The notes under the pieces: generated by a model
Seen by the model: only the letters and a program-made list of their open reading frames with translations
Told to the model about the DNA's origin: nothing
The model's database searches: none
Part shown: positions 31,821-42,740 of the stretch, in pieces
Position numbering within the stretch: the stretch's first letter is position 1
Layout of the letters: the number at the start of each line of letters is the position of its first letter
Position numbers and translations under genes: made by a program
Source of the DNA: Megamerina dolium
Taxonomy: Eukaryota > Arthropoda > Insecta > Diptera > Megamerinidae
NCBI GenBank assembly: GCA_963854835.1
Contig: OY978530.1
Span: 37,945,639-38,009,638, forward strand
Reading direction: 5' to 3'
DNA: 64,000 bases

Positions 31821-33126
31821 AAGGGTTATCCATTTTGCGGTTTCAAAAGTAAATGTAAATAAAACACATATAAAATATTTTTTATCATGATATTTCTTTT
31901 TTATTATAAAGTTTGAACGTTGACATTATGTGTGAAATACTACATCATTTAAATGACCACCACGCAAATTGTTGCAAGCATCGATTCTTTTGAGGTAATT
32001 TTCGACTACTTATTGACACATATTGGGCGGTATCTCAGCCATAACGTGACGAATGTTGGTTTTTAGGTGCTCAAGAGTTAAAGGTTTATCTGCATAAACA
32101 CGGTCTTTCGTGTAGCCCCACAAAAAAAAAGTCAAGCTGTGTCAAATCGCATGATCTTGGTGGCCACTTGATATCGCCACGACGAGAAATTACGCGGCCA
32201 GAAAATTTCTCTTGCAATAAAGCCATATTCGCTCGAGTTGTGTGGCATGTGGCACCGTCTTGTTGAAACCACATATTCTCTAAGTCGTATTCTTCAATAG
32301 CAGGCAAAAAAAAGTCGGTTATCATATGACCATAACGCTCCGAATTGACGGTGACAGTCATTCCATCGTCGTTTTCGAAGAAGTAAGGTCCAATCACACC
32401 TCTGGACCAAAGAGCGCACCAAGCATTGACTTTTTGTGGATGTAGTGGCCTCTCTTCAATTACTTGAGGATTCTCAGAACCCCAAATACGACAATTTTGT
32501 TTGTTAACATACCCACCGAGTGAGAAATGTGCTTCGTCTCTGAAGAAAATTTTGTTCGAAAAATCGCCGTCCACCGCCTGTTGTTCAAGCACCCATTCGA
32601 CGTATCTACGACGTTGTGAATGGTCAACTGGCTTCAATTGTTGTGTGAGCTGGATTTTATATGGATGTAGGTGTAGATCCAAATGCAAAATACGCCATAA
32701 TGTGCCGTAAGACAGTCCTAATTCCTGAGAACGACGAGGAATCGACACATTCGGGTCTTCGGCAACACTTTCACTTACAGCAGCGATATTTTCGGTGGTA
32801 CGAGCGAAACGATGATGCACAGGCCTTACAATATCTGTAACCGATCCAGTCTCTTCATATTTCTTCACAATTTTGCCAATTGCTTGCGTAGTTGGACGAT
32901 TATGTAAACCATAATCTCCTCTTAAAGCACTATATGTGACTGTGGCAGAATCACCATTTTTGTAGTAGGTTTTTACAATTTTAATGCGTTGTGCGATAGT
33001 TAGGCGATCCATTTTCGCATATGTCAGACTTTGAAGTGAAAAAGAAAGAAATTGTTTTAACAACTCAGTTTGACAAATGTCGAATTCTAGCCCTATGCTT
33101 TTGAAACCGCGAAATGGATAACCATT
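31821..33126 (-). mobile_element. DD41D (rosa-type) mariner, copy 2 (full length; first unit of the array)
   Basis: 1,306 bp with TIRs AAGGGTTATCCATTT... and TA duplications (31,819-31,820; 33,127-33,128). The upstream end has one mutated base in the TIR (AACCATT instead of AACCCTT). The tandem unit repeated later begins inside this copy, at 32,078. Confidence 0.93.
31940..33063 (-). pseudogene. DD41D mariner transposase, copy 2
   Basis: Cut-and-paste transposase of the Tc1/mariner superfamily. The likely start is MDRLTIAQRIKIV at 33,012; an in-frame upstream Met at 33,063 adds 17 residues. Two helix-turn-helix segments occupy roughly residues 1-110. Catalytic Asp residues are in FFRDEAHF (here preceded by Arg instead of Ser) and FQQDGATCH. 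A run of nine A at 32,122-32,130 (nine T on the coding strand) puts the third Asp motif (TQLDFF) at the edge of a frameshift, so the 325-codon frame ends FFFVGLHERPCLCR at 32,086. The missing C-terminus is still present in the next frame to about 31,940. Confidence 0.9.
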
Positions 33127-33132
33127 TATTTT

Positions 33133-33143
33133 AATATGTAAAT

Positions 33144-33179
<36 letters not shown>

Positions 33180-33655
33180 CACAATAGTAATAATATTAGT
33201 ATAATATATATGGATCTGCAAATAAAAAAAATTGCGCGTGCAGCAGCGTACAAGTGATAGAAGTAAAACTTCTTAAAAAACCCAAATCAGCTATAATACC
33301 ACCTTGTATGAGTTCACTTGGCAATCAATCACATACTTCAATTTAATATATCTTTGGCCTGTTTTAGACACAAAAACATTTGTATGAAATACATTTTGTT
33401 TGTGAGCGAGGGACACATGGGGAAAAGTGAAGGGTTTTTGTTTAATGTGTATGAGACACGCTTTGTCCTTATCATTAGTAAGCAGTGTTCGGACTATCCT
33501 TTTTTTCTCATTTCTACTGCAACTACTACAGTAAGCTTGAAACTTACCATATTTTACCACTTTTGGACATTTTTTACATATATTTTTCTTTTTCAATTGC
33601 ATAACCTATTATGAATGTGCTAATCACATTTTAATAAAACAAATATGTGAAAGTA
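33133..33655. other. (TAA)n tract and spacer of the unit
   Basis: A (TAA)n microsatellite at about 33,143-33,180 whose length differs between units (shortest in unit 4, about 58,553-58,578). It is followed by AT-rich sequence holding the Cys-rich ORF. Confidence 0.7.
33291..33602 (-). CDS. Small Cys-rich ORF of unknown function (unit 1)
   Basis: An open frame of 103 codons on the minus strand. The N-terminus is Lys-rich, with two CxxC pairs (CKKC at about residues 9-12 and CSSC at about 25-28) and a third Cys in KACLIH. This spacing could bind one zinc ion. I do not recognise the family, and no signal or membrane segment is obvious. Copies at 53,352-53,636 and 58,717-59,001 are open for 94 codons with no visible change in the shared part. 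The unit 2 copy is disrupted. Conservation reflects recent duplication and is not by itself evidence of function. It may be an exon remnant or a chance frame. Confidence 0.3.
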   Translation of the reverse strand: MQLKKKNICKKCPKVVKYGKFQAYCSSCSRNEKKRIVRTLLTNDKDKACLIHIKQKPFTFPHVSLAHKQNVFHTNVFVSKTGQRYIKLKYVIDCQVNSYKVVL

Positions 33656-34528
33656 CAAGGGCGGATTGATAATGAAGTACCTAAGTAGAAAAAAAACATT
33701 TTTTTTTTCAAAAACCATTTATTTCTCAACATAGTCTCCTTTTACTTCGACACACTTAGTAAGATGATATTCCAACTTTATATACCATCTGAATAATACG
33801 ATTTCGGGTATAACTTCTTCGTTTGAGCTGAATCTTTTTCCTGCGAGCTATTTTTTCAAATTTGGAAACAGGAAAAAGTCACTAGGAGCTAAATCTGGAC
33901 TATAAGGTGGATGATCAATCAATTCGAAGTGTATTTCACGTAATTTTCGCATCGTATTTAACGCTGTCTTTTTGTTCGACACTGAGCAAACGCGGCACCC
34001 ATCTTGCCGATAGCTTTTCATATGCAAATGTTCATGCAAAATGTTGAACACACGTTCATATGAGATGTTTACCATTTCAACAATCTCACGCAACTCGGCG
34101 ATCATTCATAACGATATCGAGGATTTTCTTGATATTTTCTTCAGTAACCACCTCTTTTGGCCTTCCTGTTGATGGTATTGTTGCAGTGCTTGTTCGACCG
34201 CGTTTAAATTCAGCAATCCAATATTTTACCATGTAATCTAACGGAGCAGACTCACCGTAATGTTTATCGAGCTTTTCTTTTGTCTCTTTCGCCGTTTTCC
34301 CGTTCAAATAATAGTGTTTAATCACTGCACGAAATTCGCTTTTTTCCATTTTTCAAGAAACACTAAAGTTGGTTACTCCAAACGACTTCAACAAATAAAC
34401 TAATTGATGAATTTGGGTGAAATTGAATAGCTGACATTTGACAGATCGCAATTTCAAAAAAAAAAAAAGGTTTTGCGTTTGTGCTGCCTTTTTCGTATTT
34501 AGGTAGCTTCTTTATCAATCCGCCCTCG
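33656..34528 (-). mobile_element. Internally deleted DD34D mariner, unit 1
   Basis: 873 bp with imperfect TIRs of about 30 bp, outermost CRAGGGCGGATTGATAA, and TA duplications (33,654-33,655; 34,529-34,530). It encodes both ends of a mariner transposase but lacks the middle, so it could only move with help from another transposase. Confidence 0.88.
33848..34349 (-). pseudogene. DD34D mariner transposase, core deleted (unit 1)
   Basis: The frame at 34,086-34,349 (87 codons) starts MEKSEFRAVIKHYYLNGKT and carries the helix-turn-helix and GRP linker. After a frameshift, the frame at 33,848-34,105 reads the second helix-turn-helix (VNISYERVFNILHEHL) and then jumps to HPPYSPDLAPSDFFLF, which holds the third catalytic Asp. 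The segment carrying the first two Asp residues (WIHYY and HQDNA motifs in intact relatives) is absent. The C-terminal tail, ending GDYVEK, continues after a stop at about 33,848. Confidence 0.88.
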
Positions 34529-34530
34529 TA

Positions 34531-35216
34531 GCATAATATTTTAGCCACCAAGAGAATTTTGAAATGACTAGCATTTTGTTCTCATAACTTCAAATTGCAA
34601 TATAGAGATTAGTACATATAAGTATTTGATTAAGTTTTTGTATGATCACTGCATTTTACATGCTCCTATAAATTTATATTTTAACTATGTAGGTACACGA
34701 ATATATTCCCAAAAGTCTATCTTTTATCTTTTATACGATTTCATGTATCCCACCAATATTTTTTGTTTATACATTGGTAATAAATTACTCTTTTTTATGA
34801 ATAACAAAAAGCGAATTGATAAATATCGTCTTTTACTTCATTAAAATTTACCACTAAATTTTAGAATATACGACAATTTTTTAGCTTCATCCGGCTCTAA
34901 AAAATTTTTTACAATCCGAACATTGTTCGTATTACCAAATATTAGGAAAACATACAAAGGAGTCGCCGAGAAACATTTTTGCACGTGTAAACGCGAACGA
35001 AACATAAAAGTGAATTGAAAATATTTTTTCATACAAATGTTTTGTTTCTAAATGCGGATTTAGACAAAAGGTGTGTTTGTTTACAAAAAAATTCGTACAA
35101 ATTATCATCATTTTTTGTCAAATGGTGTTTGTTAACACCAAAAAACTTGCGGCGAATCAGAAAATGAGGGCGTAAAATTACAAGCTAAAAAGCGTATGAT
35201 TGTAACATATTAAGTG
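34531..35216. other. AT-rich spacer of the unit
   Basis: Nothing recognised. In unit 2 the Osvaldo-like element is inserted at the position equivalent to about 34,853. In unit 3 the bases equivalent to 34,717-35,356 are deleted. Confidence 0.5.
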
Positions 35217-35218
35217 TA

Positions 35219-35654
35219 GTAAAAGGAATTCCATTACTTTTCCAATAGATGGTTTTAGTAATCTATTACGCTAGTGGCGTTAGAAACATAGGTTTTCGTA
35301 CTAAATAAACTTTTCAGACAGTTTTGTGATTGCTTGACAGTGTTTTTTAGCACGCTCCAAAGATGGACACCAGTAAAGAGAAAATACGCCATATGAATAG
35401 TGTTTATTTTCCTGATATTGCAACAGCCAATCACGTGCAATTTTGGTTTCGTCGATTCCGTTCCGGTAACTTTGATGTCAAAGATGCAAGGCCGTCGAAA
35501 AAATATCGATAAAATAATGGAAATCGTCGAGTCTGACCGTCAGGTAAGACCTGTTTCTATTGCCCAAGAACTAAACATTGCACAAAAAACCGTTTGGAAC
35601 AATTTAATAAATAAAACTTTAAATTTAATGTAAAAGTAATACATTTCCTTTTAC
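35219..35654 (+). mobile_element. Mariner-derived MITE with helix-turn-helix remnant, unit 1
   Basis: 436 bp, ends GTAAAAGGAA (inverted at the right end as TTCCTTTTAC) and TA duplications at 35,217-35,218 and 35,655-35,656. Inside, 35,363-35,633 encodes in shifted frames FWFRRFRSGNFDVKDARP and VSIAQELNIAQKTVWNNL, the two helix-turn-helix parts of a mariner (SETMAR-type) transposase. The catalytic domain is absent. Unit 1 differs from other units by a 5-base loss after GCAAGGCC. Confidence 0.8.
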
Positions 35655-35656
35655 TA

Positions 35657-36655
<999 letters not shown>

Positions 36656-36778
36656 ATTAAGATGGCAAAATGACGAAAAAAATAACCAAAAAGGGCAAAT
36701 AAATTTTTAACATTCTTGCATTTGCATAGTAAGCGGTTACTTAAAACAATTTTGACTGCTAAAAGGTGATTTTTATAA

Positions 36779-36985
36779 ATGAAGTGTGCAGTGGAGAGGT
36801 GCAATAATGATAGTTCCGACAAATTGTTATCAAAGATCTATTTTTCCTTTCGCTGTGATGTGGCTTTGGCAAAAAGGTGTATTGATTTCTGCCGGAGATC
36901 AAATCTTTTCAACCACAAAAATGGTGTGATTAGCAAGGACCATTTTATAAATGATGATTTTATAAACGTCAAGCTATATATATAA
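36779..36985 (+). CDS. THAP-like zinc-finger ORF, short (unit 1)
   Basis: An open frame of 68 codons. It begins MKCAVERCNND, then YFSFRCD, KRCIDFCRRSNLFN and ISKDHFINDDF. This matches the THAP domain layout: an N-terminal C-x4-C, an aromatic FPK-like strand, a central Trp/Cys helix and a final C..H with HF..DDF. The third metal Cys expected just before SKDHF is not present (Ile there), so the finger is probably defective. THAP domains bind DNA in P-type and related transposases and in cellular regulators. No transposase follows. It lies next to repeat X and may be that element's N-terminus, or a captured first exon. Confidence 0.5.
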   Translation: MKCAVERCNNDSSDKLLSKIYFSFRCDVALAKRCIDFCRRSNLFNHKNGVISKDHFINDDFINVKLYI

Positions 36986-38167
36986 ATATTGCTTATTTTA
37001 CAATTTTATATAAATGGTCGCAGTTTTACTTACCATCTGTATGGTATTTTTACACTTCTTATTTGCCTACTATTCGTACTGTTTCGGCTAAGGCGTCCCA
37101 GGGCGCAATCTTTATTACTACCATTCTTGGTGCCAAAGCATGTTTAGGTAGTGTCAAAATTACTATGTGTCAAAATATCAATGAAAGAGGAACGTCAAAA
37201 TTATTAAGCCTCTGGTTGAGTACAAAATGATGGGTTTTTTTATCTTAATTATTGTAATATTTAAAAAAATGCTTAGAAGTTGATGTAATTAATATAAAAT
37301 TAGTAATAATCGAAAAGAAAAAATAAACAAATGCATGTGAGATGTTTGACCCTTATAGAGTGTTAATCTGACAACATAATTTAGAATTTTTCACTTTGAT
37401 AGATTTCACAAAGCTGTCTTTTGATTTTCTTCTATACACTTATTTCAAAATGAGAGCACCAAAATTCCTCTCTCGGATTCCCTTACTTTGTTAATTATAC
37501 TATAATTACATAATATAATTATTAATTATATAAACAATGCGGAATAATGAATGAATAATTCAACTCTTAGATATACTAGACGTCACATTCTGTCAAATTC
37601 ACTGAGAACCGATTAGAGGTAAAATATGGGCGCAACCTTAATATTCGCGCATTACTTGTTATGAGTGTTGCCAGTTTAGCCTTTTTGAGGCTAGATCTAT
37701 CTTTTTTTTCTTTGTCATTTAGCTCCGAAATTTAGGATTTAGCTTTGTGGCTTTTTTCAAGCCCTTTCTTATTTTCAAACTAGCTTTTTTAAGGATAATC
37801 CTCCATACATACAATACAATATATTGCATAAATTCTGTGCAACTCTGTGTTACAAAGCGAAAAGAATTTTTTTATGAGAATTACAATCTACCAGTTTAGT
37901 CCAGCGTATTTGGCACCATTTAATTATTTTCTGTTAAATAGTCAGCTGTGTTGCGTGGAATATTTGTTTCTATTACAGGATATACAAGCAAAAAGTTCGA
38001 GTATATTGGCTTACTGACAAAAGATTCGAGATTGCAAATTGCAACCAAAAAAATATATAAAAAATATGCATGCATATTTATCTGTCAAACGAAGTTAACA
38101 TGTACACATCCTTATGAAAGTCTCGATGCTTGGTGCTCTTTATGTGAGCACTTTCAAAAGGATATGG
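36986..38167 (-). repeat. Repeat X region of unit 1
   Basis: The last about 550 bases (37,650-38,150) match 6,014-6,125 and 6,960-7,330 in reverse complement. The short frame at 37,948-38,187 (FVSITGYTSKKFEY) and its relative at 6,887-7,072 on the other strand are similar peptides, showing shared descent. At the right end ACATCCTTATGAAAGT and ACTTTCAAAAGGATATG form a short imperfect inverted repeat. Confidence 0.55.
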
Positions 38168-38202
38168 TTAAAGGTTTATCTGCATAAACACGGTCTTTCG
38201 TG

Positions 38203-41200
38203 TTACTTACTTACTTATGTGGCCATAACAACCGAATATCGATTTAGGCCGAAAATAACATGCTTCGCCAGCCATCTCTGTTCTTCGCTAGCTGGCGCCA
38301 GTTAGAAATTCCAAGTGCCGTCAGGTTCTCCAGTACTTGGTCTTTCCACCGGAGGTTTGGTCTTCCTCTTCTGCGTCGTCCTCCAGCGGGTTCCGAATAT
38401 AACACCTTCTTAGCTGGAGCGTGTTCTTCCATTCGCTCGACATGACCTAGCCAGCGCAGCCGCTGGATTTTGATGCGCTTTACTATGTCAATATCGGCAT
38501 ATAGCTCGTACAGCTCATGGTTGTACCTTATTCGGTACTCGCCACCAACGCAAATAGGTCCAAAGATCCTGCGTAGGACCTTTCTCTCGAAAACTCCAAG
38601 CATTCGCTCATCCGAGATGGAAATTGTCCAGGCTTCAGCGCCATATGTTAGGACAGGCATGATGAGAGACTTGTAGAGTGTAGTTTTCGTTCTTCGAGAG
38701 AGGGCTCGACTTTTCAATTGCTTACTCAGCCCAAAGTAACACCTGTTAGCAAGAGTTATCCTACGCATGATCTCCAAGCTGACGTCATTACTGCTGTTAA
38801 TGCTGGTTCCAAGATAGACAAAGTCCCTTACTACTTCAAAAGCGTAGTTGTCAACAGTGACGTGCTGTCCAAGACGCCGGGACTCTTTGTTTGTTGACAC
38901 TAGATACTTCGTCTTGCCCTCGTTCACCGTGAGACCCATCCGACGCGACTCTCTTTCCAACTCTGAGAATGCTGCACTGACTGCTCGCGTGTTCATGCCG
39001 ATTATGTCAATATCGTCGGCATACGCTAATAGCATGACACTTTTGTTGAAGATAGTGCCATTATGTCGTAGATCAGCAGCTCGTATTATTTTCTCCATAA
39101 TAAGATTGAAGAAGTCGCACGATAACGAATCACCTTGTCTGAAACCCCGTTCGGTATTAAACGGTGCGGAGAGGTCCTTCCCAATTTTCACTGCACAACG
39201 AGAGTAATGCAGTGAAGTGGAATGAGCTTTGCAGGAATACCGAACTCAGACATTGTTGCGTAGAGGTAATCCCTTACCGGACTGTCGAAAGCGGCTTTAT
39301 AATCAACAAATAGGTGGTGTGTGCCGATCTGTTTTTCTTGGGTCTTCTCCAGGATTTGGCGCAGTGTGAAAATCTGGTCGATGGTGGATTTACCAGGTCT
39401 GAAGCCACACTGATAAGGTCCAATCAGGTTGCTGAGCATAGGCTTCAACCTTTCACACAGTACGCTCGATAGAACCTTGTATGCGATGCTCAGGAGACTT
39501 ATTCCACGGTAGTTGGCGCAAATTGTGGGGTCTCCTTTGTTATGTACGGGACAGAGAACACTTAGCCTCCAATCATCAGGCATGCTTTCATCCGACCATA
39601 TTCTGCTTATGAGCTGGTGCATGCGGGTGAGCAGCTCATCGCCTCCGGTCTTAAACAACTCGGCAGGCAGGCCATCAGCACCTGCAGCTTTGTTGTTCTT
39701 CAGCCTTAAAATGGCCGTTTCAACCTCGTCATAGTCGGGTGGTGAAACATCAACACCATCATCTGTAATTGGGGTTATCGGGCAATCTCCTCCACTGGCG
39801 GAATTGTTCGTAGCATCGCCATTCAGTAACGTAGAGAAGTGTTCCCTCCATAGGCTCAGTACACTCTGGACATCTGTAACCAGATTCCCATTTCCATCAC
39901 GACAAGAAGAGGCTCCGGGATTTAAACCTCCACTTAGGCGCTTGATCTTTTCGAAGAATTTTCGAGTCTCATTCTTGTCGGTACACATCTGTATTTCCTC
40001 ACACTCACGTCTTTCCAACTCCCTCTTCTTGCGCCTGAAAAGACGTCTCTCTGCACTCCTTTTCTCTCTATACCGCTCCTTAACAGCTCGTGTTGCGCCT
40101 GCACGCAGGGTTCTTCTGTAGGCGGCGTCTTTCTCTGCGGTAGCGTCGCGACACTCCTGATCATACCACTCATTCCTCAGAGGCCGGTAGTAACCGATTA
40201 CCTCCTCGGCAGCAGTAGTCATGGAGTGGGATATATGTGTCCACCGTGCGCATGTATCATCAAGTTGGGGAGTGTTCTGCATAAGCAGATCCGATAGTCG
40301 AGTGGAAAATGCATCTGCTGTCTCTGGTGATCGCAGCTTACTGACGTCGAGCTTTCTCTGTGTGGGACTTCTCTTGTTATTTGCTACACATAAGCGTGTG
40401 CGCACCTTAGCTGCAACAAGGTAGTGATCCGAGTCGATGTTGGCACCACGGATCGATTTCACGTCCATCACACTGGAAGCATGCCTTCCGTCAATCACCA
40501 CATGATCAATTTGGTTTCTTGTACGATGATCTGGAGACAGCCATGTCGCTTTGTGGATGTCGAGATGCTGGAATCTGGTACCACCAATTACCATGTTTCG
40601 TGCTGCGGCGAAGTCGATCAGCCGATCAGTTCTGGTGGAGGCTGAATTTTCCGACAGTTGGACCAAAGGTACCTTCCTTGCCCACCCTGGCATTAAAGTC
40701 GCCAAGCACGATTTTGATATCGTGGCGGGGGCAGCGTTCATAAGCTTCTTCGAGGCGCTGAAAGAAGCTCTCCTTGGTCACATTGTCCTTCTCATCCGTC
40801 GGAGCGTGGGCACATATAAGGCTGATGTTGAAAAATTTTGCCTTGATGCGGATTGTGGCCAGCCGTTCGTTCACAGGCGTGAACTGTGAGACAAGATGTC
40901 TTAGTCTCTTGCTGACCAAAAATCCACATCCTAATTCGTGCCTTTCAGCATGGCAACTGTAGTAGATATCACAGGACGCTCTTTTGGAGCAGCCCTGTCC
41001 TGTCCATCGCAATTCCTGGAGAGCGGTGATGTCAGCTCTGTATTTTTCGAGGACATCAACCAGCTGGATAGAGGCACCCTCCCTATAAAGGGACCAGACA
41101 TTCCAGGTGCATATCCGTAAATCATTGTCCTTTTTTCGTTTGCGGGGGTCATCAACAAAAGCGGTAGTCCTTATCCGAGGCATTTTAGTTTTTTTCATTG

Positions 41201-41207
41201 GGGGGGG
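38203..41207 (-). mobile_element. RTE-clade non-LTR retrotransposon, near full length
   Basis: About 3,005 bp inserted in the unit 2 mariner with a 10-bp target duplication GTCTTTCGTG (38,193-38,202; 41,208-41,217). On the coding strand it starts with a C run and an ATG at 41,198 and ends in a TAAG-type tetranucleotide tail, as RTE elements commonly do in place of poly(A). Endonuclease, RT and C-terminal domain are all present. Other copies lie at 4,040-4,640 and 15,460-17,012. Confidence 0.9.
38244..41198 (-). pseudogene. RTE endonuclease-reverse transcriptase, two frameshifts
   Basis: Bifunctional protein that nicks the target and copies RNA into it. From the start at 41,198, an AP-type endonuclease reads LRICTWNVWSLY, ITALQELRWTG (catalytic Glu), YAPT-like ICAHAPTDEKD and VLGDFNARVG. 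A frameshift near 40,640-40,740 leads to a 517-codon frame (39,188-40,741) with SDHYLVAAKV (endonuclease end), a basic linker, RLKNNKAAGADGLPAELF, YRGISLLSIAYKVLS, CGFRPGKSTIDQIF and HHLFVDYKAAFDS. A second shift near 39,190-39,210 leads to a 315-codon frame (38,244-39,191) with GFRQGDSL, LLAYADDIDIIG (catalytic), thumb, IQRLRWLGHVERM and RGRPNLRWKD. Only two shifts separate it from continuity. Confidence 0.9.
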
Positions 41208-41217
41208 GTCTTTCGTG

Positions 41218-42167
41218 TAGCCCCACAAAAAAAAGTCAAGCTGTGTCAAATCGCATGATCTTGGTGGCCACTTGATATCGCCACGACGAGAAATTACGCG
41301 GCCAGAAAATTTCTCTTGCAATAAAGCCATATTCGCTCGAGTTGTGTGGCATGTGGCACCGTCTTGTTGAAACCACATATTCTCTAAGTCGTATTCTTCA
41401 ATAGCAGGCAAAAAAAAGTCGGTTATCATATGACCATAACGCTCCGAATTGACGGTGACAGTCATTCCATCGTCGTTTTCGAAGAAGTAAGGTCCAATCA
41501 CACCTCTGGACCAAAGAGCGCATCAAGCAGTGAATTTTTGTGGATGTAGTGGCCTCTCTTCAATTACTTGAGGATTCTCAGAACCCCAAATACGACAATT
41601 TTGTTTGTTAACATACCCACCGAGTGAGAAATGTGCTTCGTCGCTGAAGAAAATTTTGTTCGAAAAATCGCCGTCCACCGCCTGTTGTTCAAGCACCCAT
41701 TCGACGTATCTACGACGTTGTGAATGGTCAACTGGCTTCAGTTGTTGTGTGAGCTGGATTTTATATGGATGTAGGTGTAGATCCAAATGCAAAATACGCC
41801 ATAATGTGCCGTAAGACAGTCCTAATTCCTGAGAACGACGAGGAATCGACACATTCGGGTCTTCGGCAACACTTTCACTTACAGCAGCGATATTTTCGGT
41901 GGTACGAGCGAAACGATGATGCACAGGCCTTACAATATCTGTAACCGATCCAGTCTCTTCATATTTCTTCACAATTTTGCCAATTGCTTTCGTAGTTGGA
42001 CGATTACGTAAACCATAATCTCCTCTTAAAGCACTATATGTGGCTGTGGCAGAATCACCATTTTTGTAGTAGGTTTTTACAATTTTAATGCGTTGTGCGA
42101 TAGTTAAGCGATCCATTTTCGCATATGTCAGACTTTGAAGTGAAAAAGAAAGAAATTGTTTTAACAA
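41218..42167 (-). pseudogene. DD41D mariner transposase, unit 2
   Basis: One frame from 42,167 through 41,523 (214 codons) and on to about 41,218, interrupted only by a TGA at about 41,521-41,523, where the other copies have a Trp codon (TAWCALW). Unlike the other copies it has eight, not nine, T in the DLTQLDFF run, so the third catalytic Asp motif and FFLWGYTKD are in frame. Downstream the frame runs into the RTE element. Catalytic residues: SDEAHF, FQQDGATCH, TQLDFF. Confidence 0.9.
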
Positions 42168-42230
42168 CTCAGTTTGACAAATGTCGAATTCTAGCCCTAT
42201 GCTTTTGAAACCGCGAAATGGATAACCCTT

Positions 42231-42247
42231 TATTTTAATATGTAAAT

Positions 42248-42283
<36 letters not shown>

Positions 42284-42740
42284 CACAATAGTAATATTAT
42301 TAGTATAATATATATGGATCTGCAAATAAAAAAAATTGCGCGTGCAGCAGCGTACAAGTGATAGAAGTAAAACTTCTTAAAAAACCCAAATCAGCTATAA
42401 TACCACCTTGTATGAGTTCACTTAGCAATCAATCACATACTTCAATTTAATATATCTTTGGCCTGTTTTAGACACAAAAACATTTGTATGAAATACATTT
42501 TGTTTGTGAGCGTTTAATGTTTTTGTTTAATGTGTATGAGACACGCTTTGTCCTTATCATTAGTAAGCAGTGTTCGGACTATCCTTTTTTTCTCATTTCT
42601 ACTGCAACTACTACAGTAAGCTTGAAACTTACCATATTTTACCACTTTTGGACATTTTTTACATATATTTTTCTTTTTCAATTGCATAACCTATTATGAA
42701 TGTGCTAATCACATTTTAATAAAACAAATATGTGAAAGTA
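42231..42740. other. (TAA)n tract and spacer of unit 2
   Basis: Equivalent to 33,127-33,655. The Cys-rich ORF is broken here by a rearrangement of about 20 bases near 42,510. Confidence 0.6.

Larger units (their letters stand above)
38168..42230 (-). mobile_element. Truncated DD41D mariner of unit 2, split by the RTE element
   Basis: Pieces 38,168-38,202 and 41,208-42,230. It keeps the 5' end TIR (TA at 42,231-42,232) but lacks the last about 257 bases present in copy 2. Confidence 0.9.

Noticed and set aside
32501..32931. Recurrent plus-strand frames of 69-76 codons over the DD41D mariner (also 41,605, 52,541, 57,909)
   Set aside because: Antisense shadows of the transposase.
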